Assembly: GCA_910585075.1 (NCBI GenBank)
Contig: CAJUED010000026.1
Coordinates: 1-52,945 of the forward strand
From: an uncultured Lachnospiraceae bacterium
Lineage (GTDB): Bacteria; Bacillota; Clostridia; Lachnospirales; Lachnospiraceae
Direction of reading: 5' to 3'
Length of the DNA: 52,945 nucleotides
In this document: piece after piece, positions 1 through 8,346 of the stretch
Position numbering within the stretch: the stretch's first letter is position 1
Layout: the number at the start of each line of letters is the position of its first letter
Notes under the pieces: model-generated
What the model was told of the DNA's origin: nothing
Seen by the model: only the letters and a program-made list of their open reading frames with translations
Databases searched by the model: none
Program-made: the position numbers and the translations under genes

Positions 1-679
1 TTGCTCCGGGGGGCTCGTTCATCTGACCGAATACCATGGTGGTCTTGTCGATAACTCCTGACTCCATCATTTCATGGTAAAGGTCATTTCCCTCTCTTGT
101 TCTCTCTCCAACACCGGTAAATACGGAGTATCCGCCGTGCTCCGTGGCAATATTACGGATCAATTCCTGAATCAAGACCGTCTTACCAACACCGGCACCG
201 CCGAAAAGACCAATCTTACCACCCTTCTGATAAGGGCAGAGAAGGTCTACCACCTTGATACCTGTTTCCAAAAGCTCCTGCTGTGTGGACTGCTCCACAA
301 ATTCAGGGGCAGGCCTGTGAATGGGTTCAAAGGTTACGCCCTCAGGGGCGGGTTTATTGTCAATGGGCTTGCCCAGAACGTTGAAAATACGTCCCAGGGT
401 GTTCTCGCCAACGGGTACGCTGATGGGCGCTCCTGTTGCGATTGCCTCCATTCCTCTTACCAGACCGTCGGTAGAACCCATGGCAATACATCTGACCGTA
501 TCATCACCCAGATGCTGCGCCACCTCAACGATAAGCTCCTCGTCGTTTTTCAGAGGAATCTTAATTGCTTCGTTGATTTCCGGCAGTCTGCCATCTGTAA
601 ATTTAATATCCAGAACGGCACTGATAATCTGTGTAATTTTTCCCGAGCAGCTACTCTTGCCCGTATTTATATCTGCCAT
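1..679 (-). CDS. atpD: F1 ATP synthase subunit beta, C-terminal part beyond window edge
   Basis: This is the catalytic subunit of the F1 head. Only the first 226 residues are present; the gene runs off the left edge. The start is the ATG at 679, behind a GGAGGA-type ribosome binding site (seen as tctcctcc on the plus strand). The Walker A loop GGAGVGKT lies at residues 160-167, and GVGERTREG and DKTTMVFGQMNEPPGA follow, as expected for beta rather than alpha. It is the last gene of the atp operon inside the window, 80 bp downstream of atpG. The usual next gene, atpC, would lie outside. Confidence 0.97.
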   Translation of the reverse strand, partial: MADINTGKSSCSGKITQIISAVLDIKFTDGRLPEINEAIKIPLKNDEELIVEVAQHLGDDTVRCIAMGSTDGLVRGMEAIATGAPISVPVGENTLGRIFNVLGKPIDNKPAPEGVTFEPIHRPAPEFVEQSTQQELLETGIKVVDLLCPYQKGGKIGLFGGAGVGKTVLIQELIRNIATEHGGYSVFTGVGERTREGNDLYHEMMESGVIDKTTMVFGQMNEPPGA

Positions 680-759
680 TTCTCCTCCATTCCTGTCCGG
701 CTAGCTTTCAGCCGGTCCAATTTTATTTCTGATTTTTCACTGCTGCTAAAAACATTGCA

Positions 760-1629
760 TTAAGAAATTGCGTTGGCGCCTGCGATAATCTCCGTCAGCT
801 CCTGTGTGATGGAGCCCTGGCGCGCTCTGTTATACAGCAGTGTCAAATTTTCTATCATTTCTTCCGCATTGCTGGTAGCGGAATCCATAGCCTGCATTCT
901 GGCGCCGTTTTCACTGGCTACCGCCTCGATCATGCCGCCATATATCAGGCTGGTTATATATTTGGGTATGAGCAGATTTAAAGCCTCCTCGTCCTCAGGC
1001 TCAAAATTCATGGGCGCTCTGTCGTCGCTGTCCGTATCCTCTCCCTTAATCTCGCTCTCCCCGCCAATTGCCACCGGGAGCAGCTTTAAGAGAGTGGGTA
1101 TATGGACAACCGTATTCTTAAACGCCGTGTAAGCAAGATAAATCTCGCTGATTTCGCCTTTGGAAAAAGCTTCAAGCACATCCCTGCTGATCACCATAGC
1201 GTCCGCATAGACAGGCTCCTCAATCACATCCGAATAATCGGCTTTGATTTCATACTGCCTTTGCAACGCCTCACGGCCCTTTTTCCCCACTGCATAAATA
1301 GCCAGGTCCTCGTCCGCCAGCTCTCCTTTGGTGATAAGCTTAATCACGTTGGAGTTGTAGCCTCCTGCCAGACCTCTGTTGGATGTAATCACAATTACGG
1401 CTTTCTTTCCTGTCGCACCGGATTTTAAGTACTTGTGGTCCAGATTGCCGGTCTTTTTCAGGATAGAGTTTACCGTTTCAAACATGCAATGGAAATAGTT
1501 TCCTGATTTCTCTGCGTTTTGTTTTGCTCTCTGCAGCTTAACAGTGGAAACAAGCTTCATGGCTTTGGTAATCTGCTGGGTGCTTTGAATACTGCCCTTA
1601 CGCCTTTTTATGTCACGCATTGAAGCCAT
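760..1629 (-). CDS. atpG: F1 ATP synthase subunit gamma (central stalk)
   Basis: Gamma is the rotating shaft that links the c-ring to the alpha3beta3 head. The 289-aa protein has the typical ends: an N-terminal MRDIKRRKGSIQSTQQITKAM-like helix, and a C-terminal helix with MDSATSNAEEMIENLTLLYNR and RARQGSITQELTEI. The drawn start is MASMRDIK; the internal Met4 is an alternative. It lies between atpA and atpD in the standard order. The acidic stretch around residues 190-215 (GEDTDSDDRAPMNFEPEDEE) is somewhat longer than in model gammas and sits in the globular domain. Confidence 0.96.
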   Translation of the reverse strand: MASMRDIKRRKGSIQSTQQITKAMKLVSTVKLQRAKQNAEKSGNYFHCMFETVNSILKKTGNLDHKYLKSGATGKKAVIVITSNRGLAGGYNSNVIKLITKGELADEDLAIYAVGKKGREALQRQYEIKADYSDVIEEPVYADAMVISRDVLEAFSKGEISEIYLAYTAFKNTVVHIPTLLKLLPVAIGGESEIKGEDTDSDDRAPMNFEPEDEEALNLLIPKYITSLIYGGMIEAVASENGARMQAMDSATSNAEEMIENLTLLYNRARQGSITQELTEIIAGANAIS

Positions 1630-1721
1630 AACTAATTAATCCTCCATCTGCCGCCGGCCACCGGATTTAATTCCTTAATGGCCCGGCATAAATTGTTGTG
1701 TGAAGAATTTTTTATTTCCTT

Positions 1722-3230
1722 CTATTTTAAAAACGCTGCTTTGAACTCCTCAATTGCTTTCTTTAAGGTTTCCTCCGTTGCGTCGGAAATTACCTTTTCC
1801 TCTGCAATGGCGTTTGGTACCTGAGGATATTTTGTATTGATAAACTCGAAGAATTCCTCCTCAAATCTTGTGATATCCCCGGTAGGTACATCCAGCAGGT
1901 ATTTGTTGGTTGCCGCATAGATGATGATAACCTGATACTGTACCGGCATAGGCTTATACTGAGGCTGCTTCAAAATTTCTTTGATTCTCTCGCCCTGTGC
2001 CAGCTTTTCTTTGGTATCCGCATCCAGTTCGGAACCGAACTGCGCAAAAGCTGCAAGTTCTCTGTACTGAGCCAGCTCCACACGGATGGGAGCGGCAATT
2101 TTCTTCATAGCCTTAATCTGCGCCGCACCACCTACACGGGATACGGACAAACCTGCGTTAACAGCAGGACGGAAGCCGGAGTTGAACATTTCCGTTTCCA
2201 GATAAATCTGGCCGTCTGTAATAGAAATAACATTGGTAGGAATATAAGCGGACACATCCCCTGCCTGTGTTTCAATAATGGGAAGCGCCGTAAGGGAACC
2301 GCCGCCGTATTCTTCGCTCATTCTTGCCGCACGTTCAAGAAGCCTTGAGTGCAGATAAAATACGTCGCCGGGATAAGCCTCACGCCCGGGGGGACGCTTT
2401 AAGAGCAAGGAAAGTGTACGGTATGCAGCCGCATGCTTACTTAAGTCATCATAGACAACCAGCACATCGCCGCCCTTTTCCATCCATTCCTCGCCGATTG
2501 CGCAGCCTGAATAAGGCGCTATATACTGCAGGGGCGCCAACTCACTTGCCGTTGCGGCAACCACTGTGGTATAAGCCATAGCTCCGGATTCTTCTAATGT
2601 CTTAACAATAGAAGCTACCGTGGAGGCTTTCTGGCCAATAGCAACATAAATACAATTTACGCCCTGTCCTTTTTGATTGATGATGGTGTCAATGGCAATG
2701 GCAGTCTTACCTGTCTGCCTGTCGCCGATAATCAGCTCACGCTGGCCCCTTCCGATGGGCACCATGGAGTCGATTGCCTTAATACCTGTCTGCAACGGTG
2801 TATCAACGGATTTTCTTGTGATAACGCCTGATGCAACTCTTTCTATTTTACGATATTTATCCGTCTGTATGGGTCCCTTGCCGTCAATGGGCTGGCCAAG
2901 GGCATTTACTACACGTCCCAACATGGCATCGCCTACAGGAACTTCAACAACACGGCCTGTGGTCTTTACCGTGTCGCCTTCGTTGATGTTTTTCTGGCTT
3001 CCAAGAAGTACGGCGCCTACATTATCCTCTTCCAGGTTCAGCACCATTCCGTATACTTCGCCGGGGAATTCCAGAAGCTCACCCTGCATTGCGTTTTCCA
3101 GACCATGTACACGGGCAATTCCGTCGGCAACCTGAATAACCGTACCGACGTCTGAAACTTCAAGCTCTGAAGCATATCTTTTAATCTGCTCTTTGATAAC
3201 AGAACTGATTTCTTCCGGTCTCAAATTCAT
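1722..3230 (-). CDS. atpA: F1 ATP synthase subunit alpha
   Basis: This is the non-catalytic nucleotide-binding subunit of F1. At 502 aa it is full length. The N-terminal MNLRPEEISSVIKEQI segment, which binds delta, is present, and the Walker A motif GDRQTGKT lies at residues 169-176. The family signature PAVNAGLSVSRVGGAAQ is intact near residue 365. The gene sits 34 bp downstream of atpH and 92 bp upstream of atpG in the conserved order. Nothing unusual was seen. Confidence 0.97.
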   Translation of the reverse strand: MNLRPEEISSVIKEQIKRYASELEVSDVGTVIQVADGIARVHGLENAMQGELLEFPGEVYGMVLNLEEDNVGAVLLGSQKNINEGDTVKTTGRVVEVPVGDAMLGRVVNALGQPIDGKGPIQTDKYRKIERVASGVITRKSVDTPLQTGIKAIDSMVPIGRGQRELIIGDRQTGKTAIAIDTIINQKGQGVNCIYVAIGQKASTVASIVKTLEESGAMAYTTVVAATASELAPLQYIAPYSGCAIGEEWMEKGGDVLVVYDDLSKHAAAYRTLSLLLKRPPGREAYPGDVFYLHSRLLERAARMSEEYGGGSLTALPIIETQAGDVSAYIPTNVISITDGQIYLETEMFNSGFRPAVNAGLSVSRVGGAAQIKAMKKIAAPIRVELAQYRELAAFAQFGSELDADTKEKLAQGERIKEILKQPQYKPMPVQYQVIIIYAATNKYLLDVPTGDITRFEEEFFEFINTKYPQVPNAIAEEKVISDATEETLKKAIEEFKAAFLK

Positions 3231-3264
3231 GGTTCTTACGCACCTTTCTTTTCTGGTTACTGTT

Positions 3265-3810
3265 TTACAGCTGTACCTTTAACAGCTCACGCTGTAATCC
3301 GGACAGCTTATTTTTTACGCTGCTGTCCACTACCCTGTCTCCAATACGGATGACCATGCCGCCAATCAGGTCTTCTTCCACCTGATAATGCATTTCCATC
3401 TCTTTGAAGGAAGTGGTTTGGAGCAGCTTTGCCTCTATCTCTTTCTTTTTCCCTTCGTTTAAGTCAAGGGCTGTGGTTACATAGGCAACCCCTATTCCCT
3501 TAAGCTGCTTTACCGCATCGATAAAGTAGTCCAGTATGGCATCAATTTCCCCATATCTGTCTTTGCTCACCACCAGATGCAGAAATCCCAGCAGCTCCTT
3601 TGAAATACGGCCGCCAAAAACCTCCCCAAGGACCTTAAGCTTTTCTTCTTTTAAGATTTTCGGGTGGTTCATAAGCTTTCCAAAAGCAGGATTTTCCAAA
3701 AGGAGACTTTTCAGCTGCATGATTTCACCTAAAAACTCATCCTCTTTTCCTTCCTCCACTGCCAGCTCAAACAAAGCCTCTCCATATGTTGTACCAACTA
3801 GCTTTGCCAT
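3265..3810 (-). CDS. atpH: F1 ATP synthase subunit delta (OSCP)
   Basis: Delta joins the peripheral stalk (subunit b) to the top of F1. The 181-aa protein starts MAKLVGTTYGEALFELAVEEGK, the usual N-terminal helical-domain start. It ends with DLIGGMVIRIGDRVVDSSVKNKL, the classic C-terminal signature (GG.viriGdkvvDgSv). Its start overlaps the 3' end of atpF by 13 nt, so translation of the two is probably coupled. Confidence 0.95.
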   Translation of the reverse strand: MAKLVGTTYGEALFELAVEEGKEDEFLGEIMQLKSLLLENPAFGKLMNHPKILKEEKLKVLGEVFGGRISKELLGFLHLVVSKDRYGEIDAILDYFIDAVKQLKGIGVAYVTTALDLNEGKKKEIEAKLLQTTSFKEMEMHYQVEEDLIGGMVIRIGDRVVDSSVKNKLSGLQRELLKVQL

Positions 3811-4316
3811 GTGCTCTCACCTATTTCCTTCAATGTTTCATTTATCAGGCTTTCCTGTATGGTCGTATCAATAGACGCCTTTACCACCTTGCCGGCCATC
3901 ATGGATGCAAGCACTACCATCTCACGTTTCACGTCGTCTGCCGCTTTCTGCTTTTCAAGTTCAGCTTCCACTTTGGCCCTGTCAATAATTCTTGCAGCTT
4001 CTTCCTTCGCCTGTGCCACAATCTTGTTTTCATTTTCCAAAGCGCGCTTTCTGGCATCGCTTAGAATTTCTTCCGCTTCCCTGTCGATGTTTTTAAGCTT
4101 TTCCTCATACTGCCCTTTCAGCTTAGCCGCATCTTCCTTATCCTTAGCCGCGCTGTCCAGTTCGCCTTTTATTTTGGCCTGTCTCTTTGCCAGCATCTCT
4201 CTTACCGGGTTGAACAAAAAGTAAGAAGCCACTCCAAAGAGTACCATAACCGCAATGATCATAAGCGCCGAATCAGCTAAAAGCTGCAGGTCAAGGTCAA
4301 ACAATCTGGGTTCCAT
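3798..4316 (-). CDS. atpF: Fo ATP synthase subunit b (peripheral stalk)
   Basis: This is the membrane-anchored stator stalk. I chose the ATG at 4316 (MEPRLFDLDLQ) because a strong GGAGGT site lies 6 nt upstream; an in-frame upstream ATG at 4337 would place that site inside the gene. The 172-aa protein has one N-terminal membrane helix (ALMIIAVMVLFGVASYFLF, about residues 19-37). A long charged coiled coil rich in Lys, Glu and Ala follows. The 3' end overlaps atpH by 13 nt. Confidence 0.94.
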   Translation of the reverse strand: MEPRLFDLDLQLLADSALMIIAVMVLFGVASYFLFNPVREMLAKRQAKIKGELDSAAKDKEDAAKLKGQYEEKLKNIDREAEEILSDARKRALENENKIVAQAKEEAARIIDRAKVEAELEKQKAADDVKREMVVLASMMAGKVVKASIDTTIQESLINETLKEIGESTWQS

Positions 4317-4379
4317 CCGTAAACCTCCTTTCCACAATTTGTACTGTCACAGCCATACGAATGCTCTTTATGCACCCTG

Positions 4380-4643
4380 TTATTGTGCTGCGCCCATCAG
4401 AGGTCTTACGAATAACAGAAGAATTGCCACAAGCAGACCATACAAACCAGTTGTCTCCGCAACTGCCTGACCAAGTAACATTGTGGAAGTGATATCAGAT
4501 TTTGCACCGGGATTTCTTCCCACTGCCGCTGCTGCATGACCTGCTGCAATACCCTGGCCTACACCAGGTCCAATACCAGCGATAACTGCCAGGCCTGCGC
4601 CAATTGCTGAGCAACCTAAGATAAAGTTTGAATTGAAATCCAT
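4380..4643 (-). CDS. atpE: Fo ATP synthase subunit c with Na+-type ligand set
   Basis: This is the rotor-ring proteolipid, an 87-aa hairpin of two membrane helices. Helix 1 has GPGVGQG with Gln30. Helix 2 has the ion-carrying Glu63 within VAETTGLY. Lined up with the sodium-translocating Ilyobacter tartaricus ring (Gln32, Val63, Glu65, Ser66, Thr67, Tyr70), this protein offers Gln30, Val61, Glu63, Thr64, Thr65 and Tyr68. Every ligand position is kept apart from a Ser-to-Thr change that retains the hydroxyl. Na+ coupling is therefore inferred from known family members and has not been shown. The gene lies between atpB and atpF. Confidence 0.96.
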   Translation of the reverse strand: MDFNSNFILGCSAIGAGLAVIAGIGPGVGQGIAAGHAAAAVGRNPGAKSDITSTMLLGQAVAETTGLYGLLVAILLLFVRPLMGAAQ

Positions 4644-4695
4644 TTTTGTTTCCTCCTTAAAATACTTGTAATAATTTTAATAATTTTAATTGTTA

Positions 4696-5418
4696 TCAGT
4701 CCCCCGTATTACATGCATCCGTGATATAGGTCATCGTCAGCATACAGAATACATAGGTCTGGATTGCACCCGAAAACAGGTCAAAATATACATGAAGTGC
4801 TGCCGGCCATATGATCGCCACTTTATTAAGCAGTGCATAAATCAGCGCCATGATCGCTGTTCCCGATAAAATATTGGCAAACAAACGAAGCGACAAAGAA
4901 ACGGGAACCGCCAAATCACTTATGATATTGATTGGCGCCCATATCGGCCACGGTTCACACAGCCCTTTCAGCACACCGGATACCTTCTGGTATTTAAATT
5001 TGTTAAAGTGGATTAATGTAAATGTGATAATCCCCAGCGCAAAGGTAACGCCATAGTCCGCAGTCGGCGGGCGCAGCCCCAAAAGCCCGGAAATATTACT
5101 GAACAAAATGAATATAAAAATCGTACCGATGTAATTGCGGAATCTGACTGCCTGCTTACCCATTACACCGGAAATCATTCCATCTAACATTTCCACAATA
5201 AGCTCCACTACGTTCTGGAATGCCCCTGGCACCTCCGTGGCATGCTTAATCGCCCGATTGGCCGCTATGCAAAAGCCTATGATAATCAGCATGACAATCA
5301 GCACACACACATGCGTTGTGGTTATCCATACGGTCTGACCGAATAATTCATAGGAGAAGACCCCGTGAATCATAAAATCCACTTCCGTATTTCCGGATAA
5401 CAGAATTCCCTGCCCCAT
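4696..5418 (-). CDS. atpB: Fo ATP synthase subunit a (ion channel)
   Basis: This is the stator channel that passes ions to the c-ring. The 240-aa protein has five to six predicted membrane segments. The essential arginine lies in LSLRLFANILSG (about residues 175-186), and GLRPPTADYGVTFAL matches the earlier conserved region. The start at 5418 follows a GGAGG site (GTAAGGAGGTGAGAAT). It lies 12 nt downstream of the subunit-I gene and 52 bp upstream of atpE. Confidence 0.96.
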   Translation of the reverse strand: MGQGILLSGNTEVDFMIHGVFSYELFGQTVWITTTHVCVLIVMLIIIGFCIAANRAIKHATEVPGAFQNVVELIVEMLDGMISGVMGKQAVRFRNYIGTIFIFILFSNISGLLGLRPPTADYGVTFALGIITFTLIHFNKFKYQKVSGVLKGLCEPWPIWAPINIISDLAVPVSLSLRLFANILSGTAIMALIYALLNKVAIIWPAALHVYFDLFSGAIQTYVFCMLTMTYITDACNTGD

Positions 5419-5430
5419 ATTCTCACCTCC

Positions 5431-5877
5431 TTACACTTCCTGTCCTTCGGCAGGTTCTTTCATAGGCGCCGAAACTTCTTCCGGGCCGTAAATCATTTTA
5501 CTCACCTTCCTGGTGATAAAATGCATATACGCCGATGCCTTAAGTCCCATTATCCCCAAAAACGCCGAGAGGGGATTTGCGGTCCCACTTATGGCAATAA
5601 GCGTAAACACAACTACAATAAAACCGTATCTGAGTATATTATGGGTACTTAAGGACTTAACCGCTTCCTTTTCAGGGTAATCAAGTGCCCTGTCCAAAGA
5701 CCACCACATATGAAATGCACTCACGGCCGCCGTCAGTATCCCCAGCCAGAGCCCCAGGCTGTATCCCGCCTTATCCTCGGTAAAAAGCACAAAAAGCTGA
5801 CACACCAGCCCAAAGATAAGGATGCCCGTCTCAAGCTCAAACAGAGTCCTGTTTATCCTGATGATTTTTTCTCTCAT
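5431..5877 (-). CDS. ATP synthase subunit I-like membrane protein
   Basis: This is a probable AtpI-family accessory protein, helping assemble the c-ring or supply ions. I placed the start at MREKIIRINRTLFELETG because AGGGGG lies 7 nt before this ATG at 5877; a longer reading from 5982 would overlap the upstream gene much more. The 148-aa protein has about four hydrophobic segments (residues about 15-32, 38-56, 80-97 and 100-117). It overlaps the 3' end of the upstream AtpZ-like gene by 41 nt. The family call rests on topology and position; sequence similarity in this family is weak. Confidence 0.75.
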   Translation of the reverse strand: MREKIIRINRTLFELETGILIFGLVCQLFVLFTEDKAGYSLGLWLGILTAAVSAFHMWWSLDRALDYPEKEAVKSLSTHNILRYGFIVVVFTLIAISGTANPLSAFLGIMGLKASAYMHFITRKVSKMIYGPEEVSAPMKEPAEGQEV

Positions 5878-6142
5878 CCACATTCCCCCTGCTCTTTCTG
5901 CTCTCATGAAGGTAAGCTGACTGCTCGCTGTCACTTGCAAAAATCTGTCCGGCAAAACGATAAACATTATATCCCCCGGCAACCGCTCCTACGAAAAAGA
6001 ATATGATTACCAGGAAGTTCGTTCCCAATTTACCATCCAGAAATATCCCCAAAAAGGAACAAAGAAAAATAGGGACCAGCATGTTAATTCCGAATTGTCC
6101 TATCATTGTCAGCGCCTGATACACTTTTCGATTAAATTTCAC
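5837..6142 (-). CDS. AtpZ/AtpI-family protein, first gene of the atp operon
   Basis: This small 101-aa protein has two membrane helices (about residues 10-31 and 41-60) and a charged tail. It matches the AtpZ/AtpI type that heads many clostridial ATP synthase operons, with GxxLDxKLGTNxxxxxxxxxxGAVAGGYNVYR in the middle. The start is a GTG at 6142 behind AGGGAGAGACAT. It is first in the transcript, 77 nt downstream of the -10 box at 6219-6224. Related proteins have been proposed to take part in Mg2+ or Ca2+ transport; nothing here tests that. Confidence 0.8.
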   Translation of the reverse strand: MKFNRKVYQALTMIGQFGINMLVPIFLCSFLGIFLDGKLGTNFLVIIFFFVGAVAGGYNVYRFAGQIFASDSEQSAYLHESRKSRGNVDERKNHQDKQDSV

Positions 6143-6172
6143 ATGTCTCTCCCTTTCAATGTGCCTTTCCCC

Positions 6173-6201
6173 AACTGTCTTTTACACCGCCAAAGACAGT
6201 T
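6173..6201 (-). promoter_or_regulatory. Stem-loop in the atp operon 5' leader
   Basis: A 9-bp perfect stem (ACTGTCTTT pairing with AAAGACAGT, 9-nt loop) lies between the promoter and the first gene. No T-run follows it, so it does not look like a terminator. It could stabilise the mRNA end or bind a factor. Confidence 0.55.
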
Positions 6202-6218
6202 ATTTACACTCAACACCA

Positions 6219-6247
6219 ATTATACCTATTTTTCCCTCTCCTGTCCA
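6219..6247 (-). promoter_or_regulatory. Promoter of the atp operon
   Basis: On the minus strand a -35 box TGGACA (6242-6247) and a perfect -10 box TATAAT (6219-6224) are 17 bp apart, followed by a leader of about 70 nt. Nothing else in the gap fits as well, so this is the likely housekeeping-sigma promoter for all nine atp genes. Confidence 0.75.
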
Positions 6248-6281
6248 GAATATAATTGGAAAACTTACTGTTTTAAATCCG

Positions 6282-6310
6282 TTGACTTTATCCCCGATTG
6301 AGAGTAATAT
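6282..6310 (+). promoter_or_regulatory. Promoter of the DUF402 gene
   Basis: TTGACT (6282-6287) and TAATAT (6305-6310) are spaced by 17 bp, about 70 bp upstream of the DUF402 start. It is divergent from the atp promoter. Confidence 0.6.
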
Positions 6311-6379
6311 TTTTACAAGAAAAACTGTTGCTGCAATGAGTCGTCCAGGTAAAAACCTTTACCCTGCTAAGGAGGTTTT

Positions 6380-6853
6380 ATGGCCAATCCTATTTTATAC
6401 CGCAGACGCATTATCCCGGAGGAATGTATTCCTCTTAAGGATGATATGATTCTTTCCTGCGATACGGAACATATCGTTACTTCATGGCATGCGCTTCACC
6501 CCAAAAAAGACCTCCATCACGGCGGGTCATGCTACTTTTTAAAGGAAGGCTTTAAGGTCAGCAAATTTTGTGACGTAAACGACAGGCTTCTGTACTGGTA
6601 CTGCGATATTGTGGATTTTGATTACCATTCTTCCGATAATCGTCTGATCGTCACCGACCTTTTGGCGGATGTCATCATTTATCCCGACGGTTTTGTGAAG
6701 GTGGTTGATTTAGACGAGCTTGTAACGGCCCTCGAATCCCGTTCCATCAGTCTGGATACCTTAAAATCCAGTCTCAACAGGCTTGACAAGCTGCTCAAGA
6801 TTATCTATTCCGGCAATTTTGACTCTCTGAAAAAATACGTAGAAAATATATAA
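6380..6853 (+). CDS. DUF402-family protein
   Basis: This 157-aa protein starts behind a textbook AAGGAGG site. The DUF402 barrel is recognisable from YWYCDIVDFDY (about residues 73-83), followed by DLLADVIIYPDGFVKVVDLDEL. Family members include nucleoside di/triphosphatases (Ntdp type) and FomD-like phosphate-bond hydrolases that use the Tyr, Asp and Glu residues of these motifs. I infer a metal-dependent phosphatase, with the substrate unknown. It is transcribed alone and ends at a bidirectional terminator. Confidence 0.75.
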   Translation: MANPILYRRRIIPEECIPLKDDMILSCDTEHIVTSWHALHPKKDLHHGGSCYFLKEGFKVSKFCDVNDRLLYWYCDIVDFDYHSSDNRLIVTDLLADVIIYPDGFVKVVDLDELVTALESRSISLDTLKSSLNRLDKLLKIIYSGNFDSLKKYVENI

Positions 6854-6867
6854 CCTTTGCTTATTCA

Positions 6868-6902
6868 TGAAAAAAGACTGTCTCCGCGGCAGTCTTTTTT
6901 CA
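6868..6902. terminator. Bidirectional rho-independent terminator
   Basis: A perfect stem of AAAAAAGACTG and CAGTCTTTTTT, extendable by two more pairs, has a 9-nt loop. A-tracts and T-tracts on both sides let it serve the rightward DUF402 gene and the leftward hydrolase gene, which converge here. Confidence 0.9.
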
Positions 6903-6970
6903 TCAGGAAAACATCCCTATTCCCTGGAAATCTTTCTTAAACTTCATTCAGATTTTTCTGTTTTTAAGTA

Positions 6971-8248
6971 TTAATAGAAAATGTGTCCTCCAATCCGGGT
7001 GCCTGTAAGTCCTTCGATAGGGGTTCTGAAAAACAGGCAGTTCCCTACGGTGGTCGCCCCTGACATAGCTGCATCCGCCGCTCTGTAGCAGGCGTCCGTG
7101 GCACGGTTTTCCGCAAGAGCAAGAGCAAGGCGTCCGCTGGCAACCGGCGAAAACTGCTTATTTTGATAGATTACGCCCACCACGGTATCCGGAAAAACGG
7201 AACTCATAACCCGGTTCATTACTACAGCTCCTACGGCGACCTGTCCCTCATAGGGCTGGTTCCCTGCCTCACAGTAAATCAAGTTGGCCAGTAAATATCT
7301 GTCTCCCTCGGCGAAGCTAACTTCCGATATGTCTCTCCACGCCGACTGGGCCGCCAACTGGGAAAGCCTTCTCTCCTCGGCAAGTTCTTCCTGGAGCCTG
7401 GCGATATCGCTTTTCTGTTCTTCCAGCGCCTTTTCATATTGAAGCATCTCCGCTTCTGTCTGGGAAATTTCCTGCTGGGTGCTGTTAATCTCACCGGAAA
7501 CCTGTCCCACCAGCCCCTGGAAACGGTTCTGCTCCGCCTCTACGGAAACCTTCAGTTCATCCAGATCTTCTTTTTCCTGAACCAGTTGAGCTTCCTTCGC
7601 CTGTATTTCCTCACGGATGGCAATAAACGCATCCAGCTGTTTCCTGTCGTACTCCGAAAGCTTTTCAATGTAATCCTGACGGTTTAAAAACTCTGAGAAA
7701 TTAGCCGAACCGAAAAGCATCTCCATCATCACATAATCCCGTTTCTCATACATGAACTGAATTCGCTTTTTCATGGCCTCATACTGGACGCCCTCCTTCT
7801 CCCAGGCCTCCTCCAGTTCCTTTTCGGTGGTTTCTATCTCCTCATTCTTGTTGACTATCTTTTGCTCTAACTCAGCCAGGTTGTTGCTCACCGCTGTCAG
7901 TTCCGAATTCAGATTGTTGAGCTTGCCCTTAAGCCCCTCGGCGGCTTCATTTAAATCCTCCAGCTCATCCTTGGTTGAGTCAATGGCCGCTTCCGTCTTC
8001 TCCTTTTCCTCTTTGCGCTCGTTAATCTCCTTCTCCAAATCCGATATTTTATTTGCATAAGCCGTTAAGGGCAAAAAGCAGACCAAAAGAACTGCCGCCA
8101 TCACCGCCGCAATTCTTTTCTTTCCCGTTTCCCTTACTTTTGTTTCCTTTGTCTCCGCTTCTCTTATTTCTGTAGTTCTTGCATGTTTTTTCACACGCCG
8201 GCGGTCCCTCTGGGCCGCCTCAGCCAATATCCGGAAAGTTCTTTTCAA
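6971..8248 (-). CDS. Secreted coiled-coil cell-wall hydrolase (PcsB-like N part, SleB-type catalytic domain)
   Basis: This is a probable peptidoglycan hydrolase acting outside the cell. I favour the TTG start at 8248, preceded by GGGGGTGG; an upstream ATG at 8311 and GTG codons nearer the signal peptide are alternatives. After a basic stretch comes a signal peptide (KKRIAAVMAAVLLVCFLPLTAYA). About 200 residues of coiled coil follow, rich in Glu, Lys and Leu, like the PcsB/CwlO N-terminal domain. The last 110 residues are a Hydrolase_2 (SleB/CwlJ-like) domain with IYCEAGNQPYEGQVAVGAVVMNRV; the Glu of CEAGN is the presumed catalytic residue. A coiled-coil domain of this type is known to restrain or localise activity in FtsEX-controlled hydrolases. 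No ftsEX genes are in the window. Confidence 0.85.
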   Translation of the reverse strand: MKRTFRILAEAAQRDRRRVKKHARTTEIREAETKETKVRETGKKRIAAVMAAVLLVCFLPLTAYANKISDLEKEINERKEEKEKTEAAIDSTKDELEDLNEAAEGLKGKLNNLNSELTAVSNNLAELEQKIVNKNEEIETTEKELEEAWEKEGVQYEAMKKRIQFMYEKRDYVMMEMLFGSANFSEFLNRQDYIEKLSEYDRKQLDAFIAIREEIQAKEAQLVQEKEDLDELKVSVEAEQNRFQGLVGQVSGEINSTQQEISQTEAEMLQYEKALEEQKSDIARLQEELAEERRLSQLAAQSAWRDISEVSFAEGDRYLLANLIYCEAGNQPYEGQVAVGAVVMNRVMSSVFPDTVVGVIYQNKQFSPVASGRLALALAENRATDACYRAADAAMSGATTVGNCLFFRTPIEGLTGTRIGGHIFY

Positions 8249-8346
8249 ACTTCCACCCCCTGTATATTGTAAGCCTTCCTTTTTCAGACACCTTTCACGT
8301 TGCCGGCGCAATCGCTATTTCCCGGCAATCTGTAAGGCATGCCCGG

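Noticed and set aside
74..763. Long plus-strand frame opposite atpD.
   Set aside because: It is the antisense shadow of a conserved ATP synthase gene; the same applies to plus-strand frames over nearly all leftward genes.
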